A stretch of DNA of 6,142 bases, from contig RKSA01000120.1 in NCBI GenBank assembly GCA_007571115.1, positions 1-6,142 of the forward strand, written 5' to 3'. Position 1 is the stretch's first letter. Each line of letters opens with the position of its first letter. This stretch comes from Gammaproteobacteria bacterium. GTDB lineage: Bacteria; Pseudomonadota; Gammaproteobacteria; Pseudomonadales; Pseudohongiellaceae. The notes under the pieces were generated by a model. It saw only the letters and a list, made by a program, of their open reading frames with translations, was not told the origin of the DNA and did not search any database. Shown in pieces: positions 5,678-6,142 of the stretch. The translations under genes were made by a program, and so were the position numbers.

Positions 5678-6142
5678 GGGCCGGATAGCTCGCTGCCAGC
5701 GCCTTGCCAAGGCGCTGCGAAGCCGAAAAGCCCCTCGCCGAACGACTGGCCGAACGACTGGAAGAGCCACCAGCCGACGGCAACCGCCGCGCCAAGCAAA
5801 ACGATCAGCAGCACGGGCAACAGCCAGTTGAAGCTCGACCTCGCCGAAGGCAGACGCTGTTGTGGGCGCGGAGCGAAGGCGCGGACCCCGGAGCGCCGGT
5901 ACAATTCGAGCACGTGCTCGGGGTCGAGGCCGAGCAAGGCGCAATAGTTGCGCAGATAGCCGACCGCGTAGACCTCTCCTGGCAGCTTGCCGTAATCGCC
6001 GGCTTCCAGAGAGCGGACGAAATGTTCGGTCAGACGCAGCCTGGCCGATACGTCAGCAATGCTCAGCCCGAGCTGCTGCCGGGCGTCGGCGAGCAAGGCG
6101 CCGACCGTTGGGCCCGGTTCCGCGGACTCTGCTGCGGACTCT
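5674..6142 (-). CDS. rodZ: RodZ-like helix-turn-helix membrane protein, short form, 5' end cut by window edge
   Basis: RodZ is a bitopic inner-membrane protein that links the actin-like MreB cytoskeleton to the cell-wall elongation machinery. The frame is open from the window edge: 155 residues are visible and the true start lies outside. After a low-complexity N-terminus (ESAAESAEPGP), a RodZ/XRE-type helix-turn-helix runs from about residue 14 to 85 (ADARQQLGLSIADVSARLRL, then GEVYAVGYLRNYCALLGL). A basic, Pro-rich linker precedes one membrane span at about 106-127, ending GWWLF. Only 28 residues follow before the TGA at 5674. E. coli RodZ has about 200 periplasmic residues there, including the C-terminal beta domain; none is present, and the stop overlaps the ispG start so there is no room for it. 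Identity rests on the domain plan and on the position directly before ispG. Whether it works as a full RodZ is uncertain. Confidence 0.85.
   Translation of the reverse strand, partial: ESAAESAEPGPTVGALLADARQQLGLSIADVSARLRLTEHFVRSLEAGDYGKLPGEVYAVGYLRNYCALLGLDPEHVLELYRRSGVRAFAPRPQQRLPSARSSFNWLLPVLLIVLLGAAVAVGWWLFQSFGQSFGEGLFGFAAPWQGAGSELSGP
5738..5761. repeat. Perfect 12-bp tandem duplication inside the rodZ-like gene
   Basis: The plus-strand unit CCGAACGACTGG occurs twice with no gap (5738-5749 and 5750-5761). In the gene it is in frame and encodes QSFGQSFG immediately after the membrane span, lengthening the periplasmic tail by four residues. A slipped-strand duplication is the simplest origin. 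Confidence 0.9.
6122..6142. repeat. 12-bp period repeat in the N-terminal part of the rodZ-like gene
   Basis: GCGGACTCT occurs at 6122-6130 and 6134-6142, a 12-bp period that encodes ESAAESAE in the rodZ-like protein. It reaches the window edge, so further copies may lie outside. Confidence 0.7.

Noticed and set aside
5678..5944. An 89-residue N-terminal extension of IspG.
   Set aside because: It is the rodZ-like gene read in another frame. It is Arg-rich, has no match to IspG, and the ATG at 5677 aligns with the known family start.
3197..5947. A 916-codon open frame on the plus strand, antisense to hisS, ispG and part of the rodZ-like gene.
   Set aside because: The minus-strand genes here are unambiguous conserved enzymes with all catalytic residues. 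Long antisense open frames are common opposite GC-rich coding DNA, and the translated product is low-complexity and unlike any family I recognise.

Overview
The window is one block of a conserved gammaproteobacterial housekeeping cluster. Every gene lies on the minus strand. Read in the direction of transcription (from base 6142 down to base 1), the order is rodZ-like gene (5' end outside the window), ispG, hisS, yfgM, bamB, der (3' end outside the window). This is the same order as rodZ-ispG-hisS-yfgM-bamB-der in Escherichia coli. The DNA is clearly GC-rich, and protein lengths and catalytic residues match the gammaproteobacterial versions, so I infer a high-GC gammaproteobacterium. I cannot name the genus from sequence alone.

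Layout: 6142-5674 is a short RodZ-like membrane protein (cytoplasmic helix-turn-helix plus one membrane span) whose stop overlaps the ispG start in an ATGA. 5677-4565 is IspG of the MEP isoprenoid pathway. After 6 bp, 4558-3230 is histidyl-tRNA synthetase. The only sizeable gap (72 bp, 3229-3158) is AT-richer than its surroundings and carries a perfect TATAAT, a likely internal promoter. 3157-2483 is YfgM (GTG start with a strong ribosome binding site), 2472-1312 is the outer-membrane lipoprotein BamB, and 1298-1 is most of the GTPase Der. Coding is almost continuous. No RNA gene, mobile element, CRISPR array or terminator is visible.

Functionally the cluster mixes cell shape (RodZ), isoprenoid precursor supply (IspG), translation (HisRS), envelope protein traffic (YfgM at the Sec translocon, BamB in the BAM complex) and 50S ribosome assembly (Der). 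ispG, hisS and der lack a clear Shine-Dalgarno sequence and sit at or just after an upstream stop, which suggests translational coupling. yfgM and bamB have good ribosome binding sites.

I found no previously undescribed system. The points worth a second look are small: a RodZ-like protein with almost no periplasmic part, in-frame 12-bp tandem repeats in that gene, an atypical BamB lipobox, a Der first G domain with DMGG instead of DTGG, and the internal promoter.
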